A DNA stretch of 64,000 nucleotides, from positions 1,027,418-1,091,417 of the forward strand of contig NZ_FNHW01000001.1 of NCBI RefSeq assembly GCF_900103485.1, in the 5' to 3' direction. A model generated the notes under the pieces. It saw only the letters and a program-made list of their open reading frames with translations. It did not search any database and had not been told where the DNA came from. This DNA comes from Fictibacillus solisalsi. Lineage in GTDB: Bacteria; Bacillota; Bacilli; Bacillales; Fictibacillaceae. The position numbers and the translations under genes were made by a program. Position 1 is the first letter of the stretch. The number at the start of each line of letters is the position of its first letter. This document shows positions 36,421 to 45,595 of the stretch, one piece after another.

Positions 36421-37314
36421 TTGACTGAACTAGGAAATTTTTTGCGAGAGAAACGGGAGGAGAAAGGGTTTTCCCTTGAACAGCTCCAAACGGAAACTAA
36501 AATTCAAAAACGATACCTGCAGGCCATTGAGGAAGGGCGGTATGAAGTCCTGCCCGGTTCCTTCTATGCCAGGGCGTTTATAAAAAATTACAGCGAAACC
36601 GTCGGGTTGGATTATGAAGAAGTTTTCGAGCGGTTTGAATCTGAAATCCCTAAAGCCGAAAAGGAACCGACCGAGTTTATTCCCCGCTCAGAACGAAACA
36701 AACAGTCGCTCGATGGCAGTGAATCGGTCTTTAAAACCTGGCTTCCCATAGTGCTGGTTTCTGCTGTTATTCTTGCTGTCCTTGTCGGCGTTTGGGCGTA
36801 TCTTGCCAATCGTGACTCAGGAGCCAACAGCAATTCGAATGGCTCGAATCCCGCGTCTGTCGAGATCGATAATAGCAAAAACGCAGAAAAAGACAGTGCG
36901 GAAAAGGCAAAGGAAGAAAAGAAAGAACCGGTAAAGAAAACACCGGAAAAACCGAAAGAACAAAAGAAACCAGAAAAGAAAGAAGCGGTTCTGGTGAAAA
37001 AAGGCACTCAGGGGATTACCACTACATACGAACTCAAGGAAGCGGATGAATTCAAGATTGCCTTTAAAATGAACGGATCTGTATATATGGATGTAAAAGC
37101 AGATTCAAAACAACTGGCAAGCAAGATGTTTAAGAAAGGCGAAACCGCCAAGTATGATTTAACCGGTAAAAAAGAGGTTGAACTGAATATCGGAGCCGCC
37201 AATTTTGCGAAGTTAACGATTAATGGTAAACCGTTCTCCTACCCGATTCCTACCGAAAAACGAGGGATCCACCAGAGAATTGTCATTAAAAACACGGCTT
37301 TCAGCAAACAATAA
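36421..37314 (+). CDS. ymfM: RodZ-like cytoskeletal membrane protein YmfM
   Basis: 297-residue RodZ homologue. An N-terminal Cro/CI-type helix-turn-helix (about 1-70; LGNFLREKREEKGFSLEQLQ), one transmembrane helix (about 108-128; WLPIVLVSAVILAVLVGVWA), a charged K/E/P linker (about 145-195), and an extracytoplasmic DUF4115 domain. RodZ bridges MreB filaments and the rod-shape machinery. Start TTG 36421 follows GGAAGGTGG at 36407-36415; GTG 36412 lies inside that site. It precedes pgsA by 47 bases, the usual arrangement. Confidence 0.92.
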   Translation: MTELGNFLREKREEKGFSLEQLQTETKIQKRYLQAIEEGRYEVLPGSFYARAFIKNYSETVGLDYEEVFERFESEIPKAEKEPTEFIPRSERNKQSLDGSESVFKTWLPIVLVSAVILAVLVGVWAYLANRDSGANSNSNGSNPASVEIDNSKNAEKDSAEKAKEEKKEPVKKTPEKPKEQKKPEKKEAVLVKKGTQGITTTYELKEADEFKIAFKMNGSVYMDVKADSKQLASKMFKKGETAKYDLTGKKEVELNIGAANFAKLTINGKPFSYPIPTEKRGIHQRIVIKNTAFSKQ

Positions 37315-37361
37315 TCTACAGGTAACGCCGTGTACGCGCTGTCAAAATTGGAGGAAAGAAA

Positions 37362-37940
37362 ATGAATTTGCCAAATAAAATTACTATTTCACGTATTTTT
37401 TTAATCCCAGTCTTCATGATTGTGCTGCTTGCCGGTTTCGAATGGGGAACCGTCACATGGATTGGCGTGGATCTTCCGGTCACCCACCTGGTGGCTGCCC
37501 TGATCTTTATTGTTGCATCCTGTACCGATTGGGTGGACGGCTATTACGCCCGCAAGCTCGGCCTGGTGACCAATTTCGGGAAATTTTTGGATCCGCTGGC
37601 GGATAAATTGCTCGTAACTGCCGCGTTTGTGGCCCTTGTCCAGCTTGGTTATGCACCGGCCTGGATGGTCATCATTATCCTCAGCCGCGAATTTGCCGTC
37701 ACCGGCATCCGTCTCGTTGCAGCGGCTGAAGGTGCAGTCATCGCAGCAAGCCAGATGGGGAAATTGAAGACATGGATTCAGATTATTGCCATATCTGCCT
37801 TGCTATTGCACAATATTCCGTTTGCATGGATCGGGGTACCTTTCGCCCAAATCAGCATGTGGGCGGCTACATTGATTACCCTTTATTCAGGGTGGGAATA
37901 TCTTATTCAAAATAAAGAAGTTATGCTAAAATCAAAATAA
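37362..37940 (+). CDS. pgsA: CDP-diacylglycerol--glycerol-3-phosphate phosphatidyltransferase
   Basis: 192-residue integral membrane enzyme that makes phosphatidylglycerol phosphate. The CDP-alcohol phosphotransferase motif DG-x2-AR-x8-G-x3-D-x3-D is complete (DGYYARKLG then GKFLDPLAD). About five or six hydrophobic helices. Start ATG 37362 has GGAGGAAAG. Essential for anionic lipid and lipoteichoic-acid supply in Bacillus. Ends with a strong terminator. Confidence 0.96.
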   Translation: MNLPNKITISRIFLIPVFMIVLLAGFEWGTVTWIGVDLPVTHLVAALIFIVASCTDWVDGYYARKLGLVTNFGKFLDPLADKLLVTAAFVALVQLGYAPAWMVIIILSREFAVTGIRLVAAAEGAVIAASQMGKLKTWIQIIAISALLLHNIPFAWIGVPFAQISMWAATLITLYSGWEYLIQNKEVMLKSK

Positions 37941-37947
37941 CAGCATG

Positions 37948-37981
37948 AACAGGAGAACCATACCATTCTCCTGTTTTTTTA
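37948..37981 (+). terminator. Terminator of pgsA
   Basis: aacaggagaa/ttctcctgtt stem, loop ccatacca, followed by a run of T residues. Confidence 0.92.
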
Positions 37982-38025
37982 TTAGATCGAAAGTTTATTA
38001 CATATCCATACGGGGGAATACGCCA

Positions 38026-39267
38026 ATGAATGCAGAAATTATTGCTGTCGGAAGCGAGCTTCTTTTAGGACAGATTGCAAACACCAATGCCCAATTTATT
38101 TCATCCGAACTGGCTGAGGCCGGAATCAATGTTTTTTACCATTCCGTAGTGGGTGATAATCCGGGTCGTTTGGAAACGGTCATCCAAAACGCCCAGACAA
38201 GGTCAAACCTGATCATTTTCACCGGCGGTCTCGGCCCGACAAAAGATGATTTAACCAAAGAAACTATTGCCGCGGTTTTGGGAAAACAATTGGTGTATGA
38301 TGAGGAAGCAATGGAAGGAATCGAGCTGTATTACAAGAGAACAGGAAGAACGATGACCGAAAATAACAGAAAACAGGCCCTGGTGCTTGAGGGTTCAGCC
38401 GTATTGCCCAACAAAAACGGCATGGCGCCGGGCATGGCCCTTGAAGCGGGTGGAATAACGTATATGCTCCTTCCCGGACCGCCGAAGGAAATGCGCCCGA
38501 TGTTCAGGAATTTCGGTATCACCTATCTCACCGCCAAGCTTCCCGGCGTTGAACCGATCGTATCGAGAGTCCTGCGCTTTTTTGGTATCGGTGAATCGCT
38601 CCTTGAAGCCACACTGCAGGACATTATCGATGAGCAGACCAACCCGACCGTAGCGCCGCTCGCCGGCAGTCACGAAGTCACCTTGAGACTTTCCGCCAAA
38701 TTCAAGGATAAACATATGGCACACGTTCAGCTGGACCTGCTTGAAGAACGCATTAAAGAGCGGGTTGGTGAATTTTTGTACGGCTATGGCGAAACAAGTC
38801 TGACAGAAACAACAGCAGAATATTTAAAAAGAAGCAAACTTACCGTCTCTTCTGCTGAGAGCCTTACCGGCGGATGGTTCGGGCAGCAGATGACCGAATT
38901 GCCCGGCAGTTCAGCATTCTACAAAGGTTCTGTGGTTTGCTACAGCAATGAGATGAAAGAAAAGCTGCTCGGTGTCAGCCCGGACGTTCTCTCATCCCAG
39001 GGAGCCGTTAGCCCTGACACAGCTAAGCAAATGGCGGATAACATCCGCAAGCTGACTGGTTCGGATATCGGCATCAGCTTTACCGGGGTGGCAGGACCGG
39101 ACAAAAGTGAAGGCAAGGAGCCGGGCACCGTATTTATCGGTTTGTCTGACAAGAACGGCACTGAGGTATTCTCACTCAGCTTATCCGGGTCACGGGCAAG
39201 CATAAGGGAGCGGTCGATAAAGCACGGATTGTTCTTTTTATTGTCAAAGGTCAAAAAAGATCAATGA
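38026..39267 (+). CDS. cinA: CinA, competence/damage-inducible protein
   Basis: 413-residue protein with an N-terminal MoCF/MoaB-like domain (about 1-170; [21 protein letters not shown] in part, [15 protein letters not shown]) and a C-terminal CinA domain (about 250-410; [21 protein letters not shown]), whose homologues deamidate nicotinamide mononucleotide. In Bacillus it is linked to recA and induced in competence. Start ATG 38026 has GGGGGAA at 38012-38018; an in-frame ATG at 37945 lies in the pgsA terminator and is rejected. recA follows after its own LexA-controlled promoter. Confidence 0.95.
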   Translation: MNAEIIAVGSELLLGQIANTNAQFISSELAEAGINVFYHSVVGDNPGRLETVIQNAQTRSNLIIFTGGLGPTKDDLTKETIAAVLGKQLVYDEEAMEGIELYYKRTGRTMTENNRKQALVLEGSAVLPNKNGMAPGMALEAGGITYMLLPGPPKEMRPMFRNFGITYLTAKLPGVEPIVSRVLRFFGIGESLLEATLQDIIDEQTNPTVAPLAGSHEVTLRLSAKFKDKHMAHVQLDLLEERIKERVGEFLYGYGETSLTETTAEYLKRSKLTVSSAESLTGGWFGQQMTELPGSSAFYKGSVVCYSNEMKEKLLGVSPDVLSSQGAVSPDTAKQMADNIRKLTGSDIGISFTGVAGPDKSEGKEPGTVFIGLSDKNGTEVFSLSLSGSRASIRERSIKHGLFFLLSKVKKDQ

Positions 39268-39272
39268 AAAAT

Positions 39273-39286
39273 CGAATAAATGTTCG
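39273..39286. promoter_or_regulatory. LexA (DinR) operator of recA
   Basis: CGAATAAATGTTCG matches the Bacillus SOS box CGAAC-N4-GTTCG at nine of ten half-site positions and lies just before the recA -35, as in B. subtilis. Confidence 0.85.
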
Positions 39287-39294
39287 CAAAAAGA

Positions 39295-39323
39295 TTGGCA
39301 AATGAGCAGAAAAGAAGTAAAAT
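39295..39323 (+). promoter_or_regulatory. Sigma-A promoter of recA
   Basis: TTGGCA at 39295-39300, 17-base spacer, TAAAAT at 39318-39323; the leader is about 60 bases. Confidence 0.8.
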
Positions 39324-39390
39324 AGAACTATAGGAAATGACATCATTTTGTACTTACATGTGCAATGATATAAATTTGAGGAGTGATTAC

Positions 39391-40443
39391 ATGAGCGACC
39401 GCAAAGCGGCACTTGACATGGCCTTGCGCCAGATCGAAAAGCAATTCGGAAAAGGTTCCATCATGAAACTTGGCGAGCAGGCTGAACAGAGAGTCTCCAC
39501 CATCTCGAGCGGATCTTTGGCGCTTGATATCGCGCTTGGTGTTGGCGGATATCCACGGGGAAGAATCATTGAAGTTTATGGACCTGAATCTTCCGGTAAA
39601 ACAACCGTTGCGCTTCATGCGATAGCTGAAGTCCAGAAAAACGGCGGACAAGCCGCTTTTATTGATGCAGAGCATGCCCTTGACCCGGTGTATGCCCAAA
39701 AACTTGGCGTGAACATCGACGAGCTTTTGCTGTCACAGCCGGATACAGGCGAACAGGCGCTTGAGATTGCCGAAGCCCTAGTCCGAAGCGGTGCGGTGGA
39801 TATTCTGATCATTGACTCTGTTGCCGCTCTTGTTCCAAAAGCGGAAATTGAAGGCGAAATGGGAGATTCCCATGTGGGTCTTCAGGCGAGATTGATGTCC
39901 CAGGCTTTGCGTAAGCTTTCCGGAGCAATCAGCAAATCCAAAACCATTGCGGTGTTTATCAACCAGATTCGAGAAAAAGTAGGTGTTATGTTCGGAAACC
40001 CTGAAACCACTCCGGGTGGACGTGCGCTTAAGTTTTATTCTTCTGTCCGTCTTGAAGTCCGCCGTGCGGAAACGCTCAAGCAGGGAACGGATATGGTAGG
40101 GAACAAAACAAGAATCAAAGTGGTTAAAAACAAGGTTGCACCTCCGTTTAAACAGGCAGAGGTGGACATTATGTACGGCGAAGGGATTTCAAGAGAAGGG
40201 GAAATCCTTGATATTGGCTCCGATATTGATGTAGTTCAAAAGAGCGGAGCCTGGTACTCCTTTGAAGGAGACCGTCTCGGCCAGGGCAGGGAGAACTCCA
40301 AGCAATTCTTAAAGGAAAATGAAGAAGTGGCTGAAGAAATTATCACCCAGATCAGAAGCTATTATCAATTGGGCGGGGAAGTCAATACCGTTGATGCTGC
40401 TGCCCGGCCGGAAGAAGAAGAGGAATTTGAGCTAACCGAATAG
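39391..40443 (+). CDS. recA: Recombinase RecA
   Basis: 350-residue RecA, the ATP-dependent strand-exchange protein and co-protease for LexA. Walker A GPESSGKT at 64-71, Walker [14 protein letters not shown]1 [21 protein letters not shown] region and L2 [22 protein letters not shown] region all present, with a short acidic C-terminus ([10 protein letters not shown]). Start ATG 39391 has GAGGAGTG; an in-frame ATG at 39337 has no site. Under SOS control through the upstream LexA box, with a strong terminator downstream. No intein or insertion. Confidence 0.98.
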   Translation: MSDRKAALDMALRQIEKQFGKGSIMKLGEQAEQRVSTISSGSLALDIALGVGGYPRGRIIEVYGPESSGKTTVALHAIAEVQKNGGQAAFIDAEHALDPVYAQKLGVNIDELLLSQPDTGEQALEIAEALVRSGAVDILIIDSVAALVPKAEIEGEMGDSHVGLQARLMSQALRKLSGAISKSKTIAVFINQIREKVGVMFGNPETTPGGRALKFYSSVRLEVRRAETLKQGTDMVGNKTRIKVVKNKVAPPFKQAEVDIMYGEGISREGEILDIGSDIDVVQKSGAWYSFEGDRLGQGRENSKQFLKENEEVAEEIITQIRSYYQLGGEVNTVDAAARPEEEEEFELTE

Positions 40444-40452
40444 TACCCAATG

Positions 40453-40483
40453 GCCGTACATCCTGCATGTACGGCTTTTTTTT
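40453..40483 (+). terminator. Terminator of recA
   Basis: gccgtacat/atgtacggc stem, loop cctgc, eight T residues at 40476-40483. Confidence 0.94.
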
Positions 40484-40751
40484 GCAGTCTGATAACGACG
40501 GTTGTGTGCGGAATTTTAGATTGGAAAGAATTAAAACTTGCCAATTTCATAAGGAAGATTTATTATAGGTGATTTGACATCTCTTGACATAATGGGCTGT
40601 AATTTATAAAATGAAGATATACTTTGATTTCACTTGAAATTAAATGATATGAGCTTAAATTGAGAATGGCATGACTAGTGCACAACACTTTGTTACACGA
40701 ATGATGCTTATGACCCAGTACAAAAAGTAGATAGCAAGAGGAGGTGGAAAC
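40484..40751 (+). other. recA-rny gap with the rny promoter and long leader
   Basis: Together with the recA terminator this is a 308-base stretch without a gene. It contains the strong rny promoter (40584-40612) and a leader of about 130 bases. No further conserved structure was recognised; no open frame has a ribosome-binding site. Confidence 0.7.
40584..40612 (+). promoter_or_regulatory. Strong sigma-A promoter of rny
   Basis: Consensus TTGACA at 40584-40589, 17-base spacer, TAAAAT at 40607-40612. A second TTGACAT at 40574-40580 repeats the -35 hexamer one helical turn upstream. Confidence 0.85.
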
Positions 40752-42320
40752 ATGGAAACAACATTTATTGTCTTCATCTCCAGTTTGCTTGTCTCAGCAG
40801 GTGTCGGTGCAGTTGTCGGATATCTTGTTAGGAAAAAGATCGCCGAAGCGAAAATTTCGAGCGCTGAAAATGCTGCAGCCCAAATCGTCGAAGATGCAAA
40901 ACGAGACGGTGAAGCGAGCAAGAAGGAAGCGCTGCTTGAAGCAAAAGATGAAATCCATAAGCTCAGAACAGAAGCAGAGCGCGAAATTCGAGATCGCAGA
41001 AATGAGCTTCAAAGACAAGAACAACGATTGGTTCAAAAAGAAGAGATTCTGGACAGAAAAAGTGAGACTCTTGATAAAAAAGAGGAATCATTGGAGAAAC
41101 GCGAGGAGTCTCTCACCAAAAAACAACGACAAATTGAAGAGATTGAAAGCAAAGTGGAGGAGTTGCTCAGAGAGCAGCAAAAAGAATTGGAACGCATATC
41201 CGGCTTTACGCGTGAAGAAGCAAAGCTGATCATCATGGGAGAAGTGGAAAACGAAGTTTCACACGAAATGGCTATGATGGTGAAAGATATGGAAAACCGC
41301 GCCAAGGAAGAAGGAGACAAGAAAGCGAAAGAAATTCTTTCTCTGGCCATCCAACGCTGTGCGGCTGACCACGTTGCTGAAACGACGGTTTCCGTCGTTA
41401 ACCTGCCAAATGATGAGATGAAGGGACGGATTATCGGGCGTGAAGGACGAAACATCCGAACACTGGAAACGCTCACAGGCATTGATTTAATCATCGATGA
41501 TACACCTGAAGCGGTAATTCTTTCAGGTTTCGACCCGATCCGTCGGGAAATTGCCCGTATGGCGCTTGATAAGCTGGTACAGGATGGAAGGATTCACCCG
41601 GCGCGTATTGAAGAAATGGTGGAGAAATCCCGCCGTGAAGTGGATGAATACATCCGGGAGGTTGGTGAACAGACTACATTTGAAGTTGGTGTTCATGGCC
41701 TTCACCCAGACTTGATAAAGATTTTAGGCCGATTAAAATATCGTACGAGTTATGGACAGAACGTGTTGAAGCATTCAACGGAAGTGGCTTATCTTACCGG
41801 GCTCATGGCTGCAGAAATTGGAGAAGATGTTCATTTGGCACGCCGAGCAGGCTTGCTTCATGACATCGGAAAAGCCATTGACCATGAAGTGGAAGGAAGC
41901 CACGTGGACATCGGCGTGGAACTGGCGACAAAGTATAAAGAACATCCAGTGGTGATCAATTCAATTGCATCCCACCATGGAGATACAGAACCAACGTCCA
42001 TCATTGCGACGCTGGTAGCCGCAGCTGATGCATTATCGGCAGCAAGGCCGGGTGCACGCCGTGAAACGCTTGAAACCTACATTCGCCGTTTGGAAAAGCT
42101 CGAAGAGATTTCCGAATCCTTTGACGGCGTGGAAAAATCTTTCGCCATTCAGGCCGGTAGAGAAATCCGAATCATGGTTAAACCTGATTTGATCGATGAT
42201 GTGGCTTCTTACCGTCTGGCACGCGATATTACGAAAAAAATTGAAAATGAACTGGATTATCCGGGACATATTAAAGTTACAGTCATTCGGGAAACAAGAG
42301 CAGTTGAGTACGCAAAATAA
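40752..42320 (+). CDS. rny: Ribonuclease Y
   Basis: 522-residue membrane-anchored endoribonuclease that starts mRNA turnover and matures selected operon mRNAs. N-terminal transmembrane helix (about 5-25), long charged coiled coil (about 30-190), KH domain with GREG at 229-232, and HD domain with H370-D371 in [12 protein letters not shown]. Start ATG 40752 has GAGGAGGTGG. The RicA (YmcA) cofactor that steers RNase Y in B. subtilis is encoded in this same window at 49387. ymdB follows, as in B. subtilis. Confidence 0.98.
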   Translation: METTFIVFISSLLVSAGVGAVVGYLVRKKIAEAKISSAENAAAQIVEDAKRDGEASKKEALLEAKDEIHKLRTEAEREIRDRRNELQRQEQRLVQKEEILDRKSETLDKKEESLEKREESLTKKQRQIEEIESKVEELLREQQKELERISGFTREEAKLIIMGEVENEVSHEMAMMVKDMENRAKEEGDKKAKEILSLAIQRCAADHVAETTVSVVNLPNDEMKGRIIGREGRNIRTLETLTGIDLIIDDTPEAVILSGFDPIRREIARMALDKLVQDGRIHPARIEEMVEKSRREVDEYIREVGEQTTFEVGVHGLHPDLIKILGRLKYRTSYGQNVLKHSTEVAYLTGLMAAEIGEDVHLARRAGLLHDIGKAIDHEVEGSHVDIGVELATKYKEHPVVINSIASHHGDTEPTSIIATLVAAADALSAARPGARRETLETYIRRLEKLEEISESFDGVEKSFAIQAGREIRIMVKPDLIDDVASYRLARDITKKIENELDYPGHIKVTVIRETRAVEYAK

Positions 42321-42349
42321 AGTGGTGAAAACCACTTTATTTTGTTTTT
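42317..42349 (+). terminator. Terminator of rny
   Basis: ataaagtggt/accactttat stem with a GAAA tetraloop, starting at the rny stop codon, then tttgttttt. Confidence 0.9.
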
Positions 42350-42380
42350 ATGCAGAGTTTGATTGAAAAAGGAGAGCTTG

Positions 42381-43175
42381 ATGAAGATTTTATTTATAGG
42401 GGATGTTGTAGGGGCCCCGGGAAGAAAGATGATTGATTCGTACCTGCCGAAGCTGAAGCGCAAGTACCAGCCGCTTGTTACCATTGTAAATGGTGAAAAC
42501 GCGGCTCACGGCAGAGGAATTACTGGCAAAATCGTAAAAGGAATATTTGAAGCGGGTGCTCAGGCGATTACTCTTGGCAACCATGCGTGGGACAATAAGG
42601 AAATCTTTGAGATTATTGATACAACTCCACAGCTTGTCCGTCCGGCCAACTTTCCGAAGGGGGCACCGGGCAGCGGTTCCGCTATTTTAAAGATGAACCA
42701 GCTTGAGGTGGGTATTATCAATCTGCAAGGAAGAACTTTCCTGCCACCCCTGGATTGCCCGTTTGAAAAAGCCGAAGAGCTGATACGCGAAATGCGCAAA
42801 CGGACACCGATTATCTTTGTGGACTTCCATGCAGAGGCAACCAGCGAAAAACAAGCAATGGGATGGTTTTTGGATGGTAAGGTGACGGCGGTTGTAGGAA
42901 CCCACACACACGTTCAAACCGCCGATCAGCGGATATTGCCGGAAGGAACGGCTTATTTGACGGATGTCGGCATGACCGGCCCCTATGACGGAATCCTTGG
43001 AATGGACCGGGAAGCGGTGATAAAAAAGTTTGTTACCAGTTTACCGGTAAGGTTTGAAGTATCTTCCGGACGGGAACAGTTAAGTGGCGTATTAATAGAG
43101 TGTGATCCTGCAACTGGAAAAGCTAAAAGTATCAAGACCATTCTTATTAACGATGACCACCCGTTTTTTGAATAA
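42381..43175 (+). CDS. ymdB: YmdB metallophosphoesterase (2',3'-cyclic-nucleotide phosphodiesterase)
   Basis: 264-residue dinuclear-metal phosphodiesterase. Metal-ligand motifs are GDVVGAPGR at the N-terminus, NGENAAHGRG, LGNHAWDNKE, FHAEATSEK and GTHTHVQTAD. In B. subtilis YmdB is needed for biofilm formation and switches late adaptive gene expression. Start ATG 42381 has AAAGGAG; an in-frame TTG at 42363 lies before that site. Length equals the B. subtilis protein. It follows rny after a terminator, so it may rely on read-through or an unseen promoter. Confidence 0.96.
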   Translation: MKILFIGDVVGAPGRKMIDSYLPKLKRKYQPLVTIVNGENAAHGRGITGKIVKGIFEAGAQAITLGNHAWDNKEIFEIIDTTPQLVRPANFPKGAPGSGSAILKMNQLEVGIINLQGRTFLPPLDCPFEKAEELIREMRKRTPIIFVDFHAEATSEKQAMGWFLDGKVTAVVGTHTHVQTADQRILPEGTAYLTDVGMTGPYDGILGMDREAVIKKFVTSLPVRFEVSSGREQLSGVLIECDPATGKAKSIKTILINDDHPFFE

Positions 43176-43238
43176 AAGGCGAATCGGCATGCCGTATACA
43201 CGCTCAGGTTCATTGATCTGAATGAAACTTTTCCATCT

Positions 43239-43268
43239 GCAGGAATACGGGCTCTTACCAATGAATAT
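43239..43268 (+). promoter_or_regulatory. Sigma-H promoter of spoVS
   Basis: GCAGGAATA at 43239-43247, 12-base spacer, AATGAATAT at 43260-43268: a full match to the sigma-H pattern RnAGGawww-N12-RnnGAATww. spoVS is a known sigma-H target in B. subtilis. Confidence 0.85.
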
Positions 43269-43307
43269 AGTAGAATTGGTATCAGATCTCTAAGGAGGTA
43301 CAAATTA

Positions 43308-43568
43308 ATGGAAATATTAAAAGTTTCAGCAAAATCCAACCCTAATTCTGTAGCTGGTGCGCTTGCCGGAGTCCTTCGTGAACGTGGAGGGGCTGAAATA
43401 CAGGCAATTGGGGCAGGTGCATTAAACCAAGCCGTTAAGGCAGTAGCCATTGCACGAGGATTTGTAGCACCCAGCGGAGTCGACCTCATTTGTATTCCTG
43501 CTTTTACGGATATTCTGATCGATGGAGAGGAACGGACTGCGATCAAGCTGATCGTAGAACCTCGTTAA
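43308..43568 (+). CDS. spoVS: Stage V sporulation protein S
   Basis: 86-residue SpoVS, an Alba-like small protein, nearly invariant in spore formers. The sequence MEILKVSAKSNPNSVAGALA through LIVEPR is the family consensus. In B. subtilis its loss blocks sporulation at stage V and it affects septation. Start ATG 43308 has TAAGGAGGT. It is a single-gene unit with a sigma-H promoter and a long hairpin terminator. Confidence 0.97.
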   Translation: MEILKVSAKSNPNSVAGALAGVLRERGGAEIQAIGAGALNQAVKAVAIARGFVAPSGVDLICIPAFTDILIDGEERTAIKLIVEPR

Positions 43569-43586
43569 TTGAAAAAAACCATGGAC

Positions 43587-43624
43587 TGGCCTGTTTGCAT
43601 GAATTCATGTGAACAGGCCATTTT
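43587..43624 (+). terminator. Terminator of spoVS
   Basis: Long, almost uninterrupted stem: tggcctgtt/aacaggcca with the palindrome CATGAATTCATG inside, then four T residues. The T tract is short. Confidence 0.75.
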
Positions 43625-43658
43625 CACGGAAGGCTTATGGATTTATTTCCGAGAATGC

Positions 43659-43687
43659 TTGCTTTTTTGTGAAGATAGGGCTAGAAT
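43659..43687 (+). promoter_or_regulatory. Sigma-A promoter of korAB
   Basis: TTGCTT at 43659-43664, 17-base spacer, TAGAAT at 43682-43687; leader about 165 bases with no recognised riboswitch. Confidence 0.7.
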
Positions 43688-43702
43688 TGTAAGCGTTTAG
43701 TA
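43687..43702. promoter_or_regulatory. Candidate CcpA (cre) site over the korAB start point
   Basis: TTGTAAGCGTTTAGTA fits the cre pattern WTGNNARCGNWWWCAW except at two positions near the right end. It overlaps the -10 and predicted start, where CcpA binding represses. Confidence 0.45.
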
Positions 43703-43858
43703 CATATTTAAACACACAAACTTATACCCATCTCAAGAATCAGCGCGCTTATTTTCGACAGGAAAAGAGCGTATTTTTATACATTGAGATTTATTTTTAT
43801 TTCTCCAATGAAGCTGTGGATGAGTATACGGATGAAAAGAATAGAAGGGGTGGAGTAC

Positions 43859-45595
43859 ATGATTGATCAACTTTCCTGGAAAGTTGGCGGACAGCAAGGG
43901 GAAGGAATCGACAGTACCGGTGAAATTTTTGCCATGGCCTTAAACCGGCTTGGATACTATCTATACAGCTACCGGCACTTTTCTTCTCGTATTAAAGGCG
44001 GCCATACGAATAATAAAATCCGCGTCAGCACAAAGCAAACCAGATCGATTTCCGATGATCTGGATATTCTTGTCGCATTTGACCAGGAAACGATCGATGT
44101 TAATATACATGAAATGCGGGACGGCGGTGTCGTCATTGGTGATGCTAAATTCAACCCGGTCGTACCTGAAGGGTCAAAGGTCAGGCTTTTTTCCGTGCCG
44201 TTTACGGAGATTGCCAACGAGCTCGGAACATCGCTCATGAAAAACATGGTAGCCATCGGGGCAACCAGTGCGGTTCTTGATCTTCCCGCTGAGGCGTATA
44301 CCGAAGTAGTGGAAGAAATCTTTTTGCGAAAAGGCGCTAAAGTCGTGGAAAAGAACATGGAAGCCATCAAAAGAGGTGCGGCTTACTTTACAGAGGCTGC
44401 CGGCGGACCTCTTGCAGGCTTCCAGCTGAACAAGGCGGATGGCCAAAAACGGATGTTTATGATTGGCAATGATGCGATCGCTCTTGGTTTTGTCGCAGGT
44501 GGCGTGCGTTTCATGTCTGCTTACCCGATTACACCGGCGTCTGAAATTATGGAATACCTGATTAAAAAGCTTCCCCAGTTCGGCGGAACCGTTATCCAGA
44601 CAGAGGATGAGATTGCGGCGGCCACTATGGCAATCGGTGCGAACTATGCTGGTGTTCGTACGGTTACTTCTTCTGCAGGACCGGGTTTGTCCCTGATGAT
44701 GGAATCCATCGGCCTTGCAGGCATGACCGAAACGCCGCTAGTGATCGTCGATACGCAGCGCGGGGGCCCGAGTACAGGACTTCCTACCAAACAGGAACAA
44801 TCGGACTTGATGGCCATGATTTATGGCACCCATGGAGAAATTCCAAAGGTCGTTATGGCGCCAAGCACGGCAGAGGAAGCCTTTTATGATGCGGTGGAAG
44901 CCCTGAATATTGCCGAAGAATATCAATGTCCTGTAATTCTTTTGACCGATCTTCAACTTTCTCTCGGCAAGCAGTCGGTTGAACCGCTTGATTTTGGAAA
45001 AGTTGAGATCCGCCGAGGCACGTTAGACTTGAACGCTGAGCTGCCAGAAGTGGAAGGCGGTTATTTTAAACGATATGAAGTAACAGAATCAGGCGTTTCC
45101 CCTCGTGTCATTCCTGGGATGAAAAACGGTATTCATCATGTTACCGGGGTAGAGCACGATGAGACGGGCAAGCCTTCCGAAGTGGCAGGCAACCGCCTGA
45201 AGCAAATGGACAAACGCTTGAGAAAGCTAAAAAATTTAACATTCAATACACCAGTCGTTAAATACACACCGAACGAGGAAGCAGATTTGCTGCTCGTTGG
45301 CTTTAACTCCACCCGGGGTGTGATTGAAGAAATCATTCCTCGTCTGGAAGCAGAAGGACTTAAGGTGAACCATGCGCACCTTCGCCTGATTCATCCGTTC
45401 CCGCTTAAAGAAATGAAAGAATTGGTGGATTCAGCGAAAAAAGTAGCGGTTATCGAAAATAACGCAACAGGTCAGCTTGCCAACATTCTCAAGATGAACC
45501 TTGGATCACATGAAAAGATTGAAAGCATCTTGAAATATGATGGTAATCCTTTCCTTCCATCGGAAGTTTTCAATAAATGCAAGGAGCTGGTTTAA
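43859..45595 (+). CDS. korA: 2-oxoacid:acceptor oxidoreductase, alpha subunit (fused gamma-alpha)
   Basis: 578-residue large subunit of a thiamine-dependent 2-oxoacid:ferredoxin oxidoreductase (2-oxoglutarate or pyruvate). The gamma domain is at the N-terminus (about 5-190; WKVGGQQGEGIDSTGEIFA, HFSSRIKGGHT) and the alpha domain follows (about 200-575; YPITPASEIMEYL, SSAGPGLSLM, GGPSTGLPTKQEQSD). It carries no iron-sulphur ferredoxin domain. Start ATG 43859 has AAGGGGTGGAG at 43845-43855; an in-frame ATG at 43784 has no good site. korB starts one base after its stop. The exact 2-oxoacid cannot be read from sequence alone. Confidence 0.9.
   Translation: MIDQLSWKVGGQQGEGIDSTGEIFAMALNRLGYYLYSYRHFSSRIKGGHTNNKIRVSTKQTRSISDDLDILVAFDQETIDVNIHEMRDGGVVIGDAKFNPVVPEGSKVRLFSVPFTEIANELGTSLMKNMVAIGATSAVLDLPAEAYTEVVEEIFLRKGAKVVEKNMEAIKRGAAYFTEAAGGPLAGFQLNKADGQKRMFMIGNDAIALGFVAGGVRFMSAYPITPASEIMEYLIKKLPQFGGTVIQTEDEIAAATMAIGANYAGVRTVTSSAGPGLSLMMESIGLAGMTETPLVIVDTQRGGPSTGLPTKQEQSDLMAMIYGTHGEIPKVVMAPSTAEEAFYDAVEALNIAEEYQCPVILLTDLQLSLGKQSVEPLDFGKVEIRRGTLDLNAELPEVEGGYFKRYEVTESGVSPRVIPGMKNGIHHVTGVEHDETGKPSEVAGNRLKQMDKRLRKLKNLTFNTPVVKYTPNEEADLLLVGFNSTRGVIEEIIPRLEAEGLKVNHAHLRLIHPFPLKEMKELVDSAKKVAVIENNATGQLANILKMNLGSHEKIESILKYDGNPFLPSEVFNKCKELV

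Noticed and set aside
37945-38025. N-terminal extension of CinA from the ATG at 37945
   Set aside because: It would translate through the pgsA terminator and lacks a ribosome-binding site; the ATG at 38026 matches the family.
37981-38025. ComK box before cinA
   Set aside because: No pair of AAAA-N5-TTTT half-sites at the required spacing was seen.
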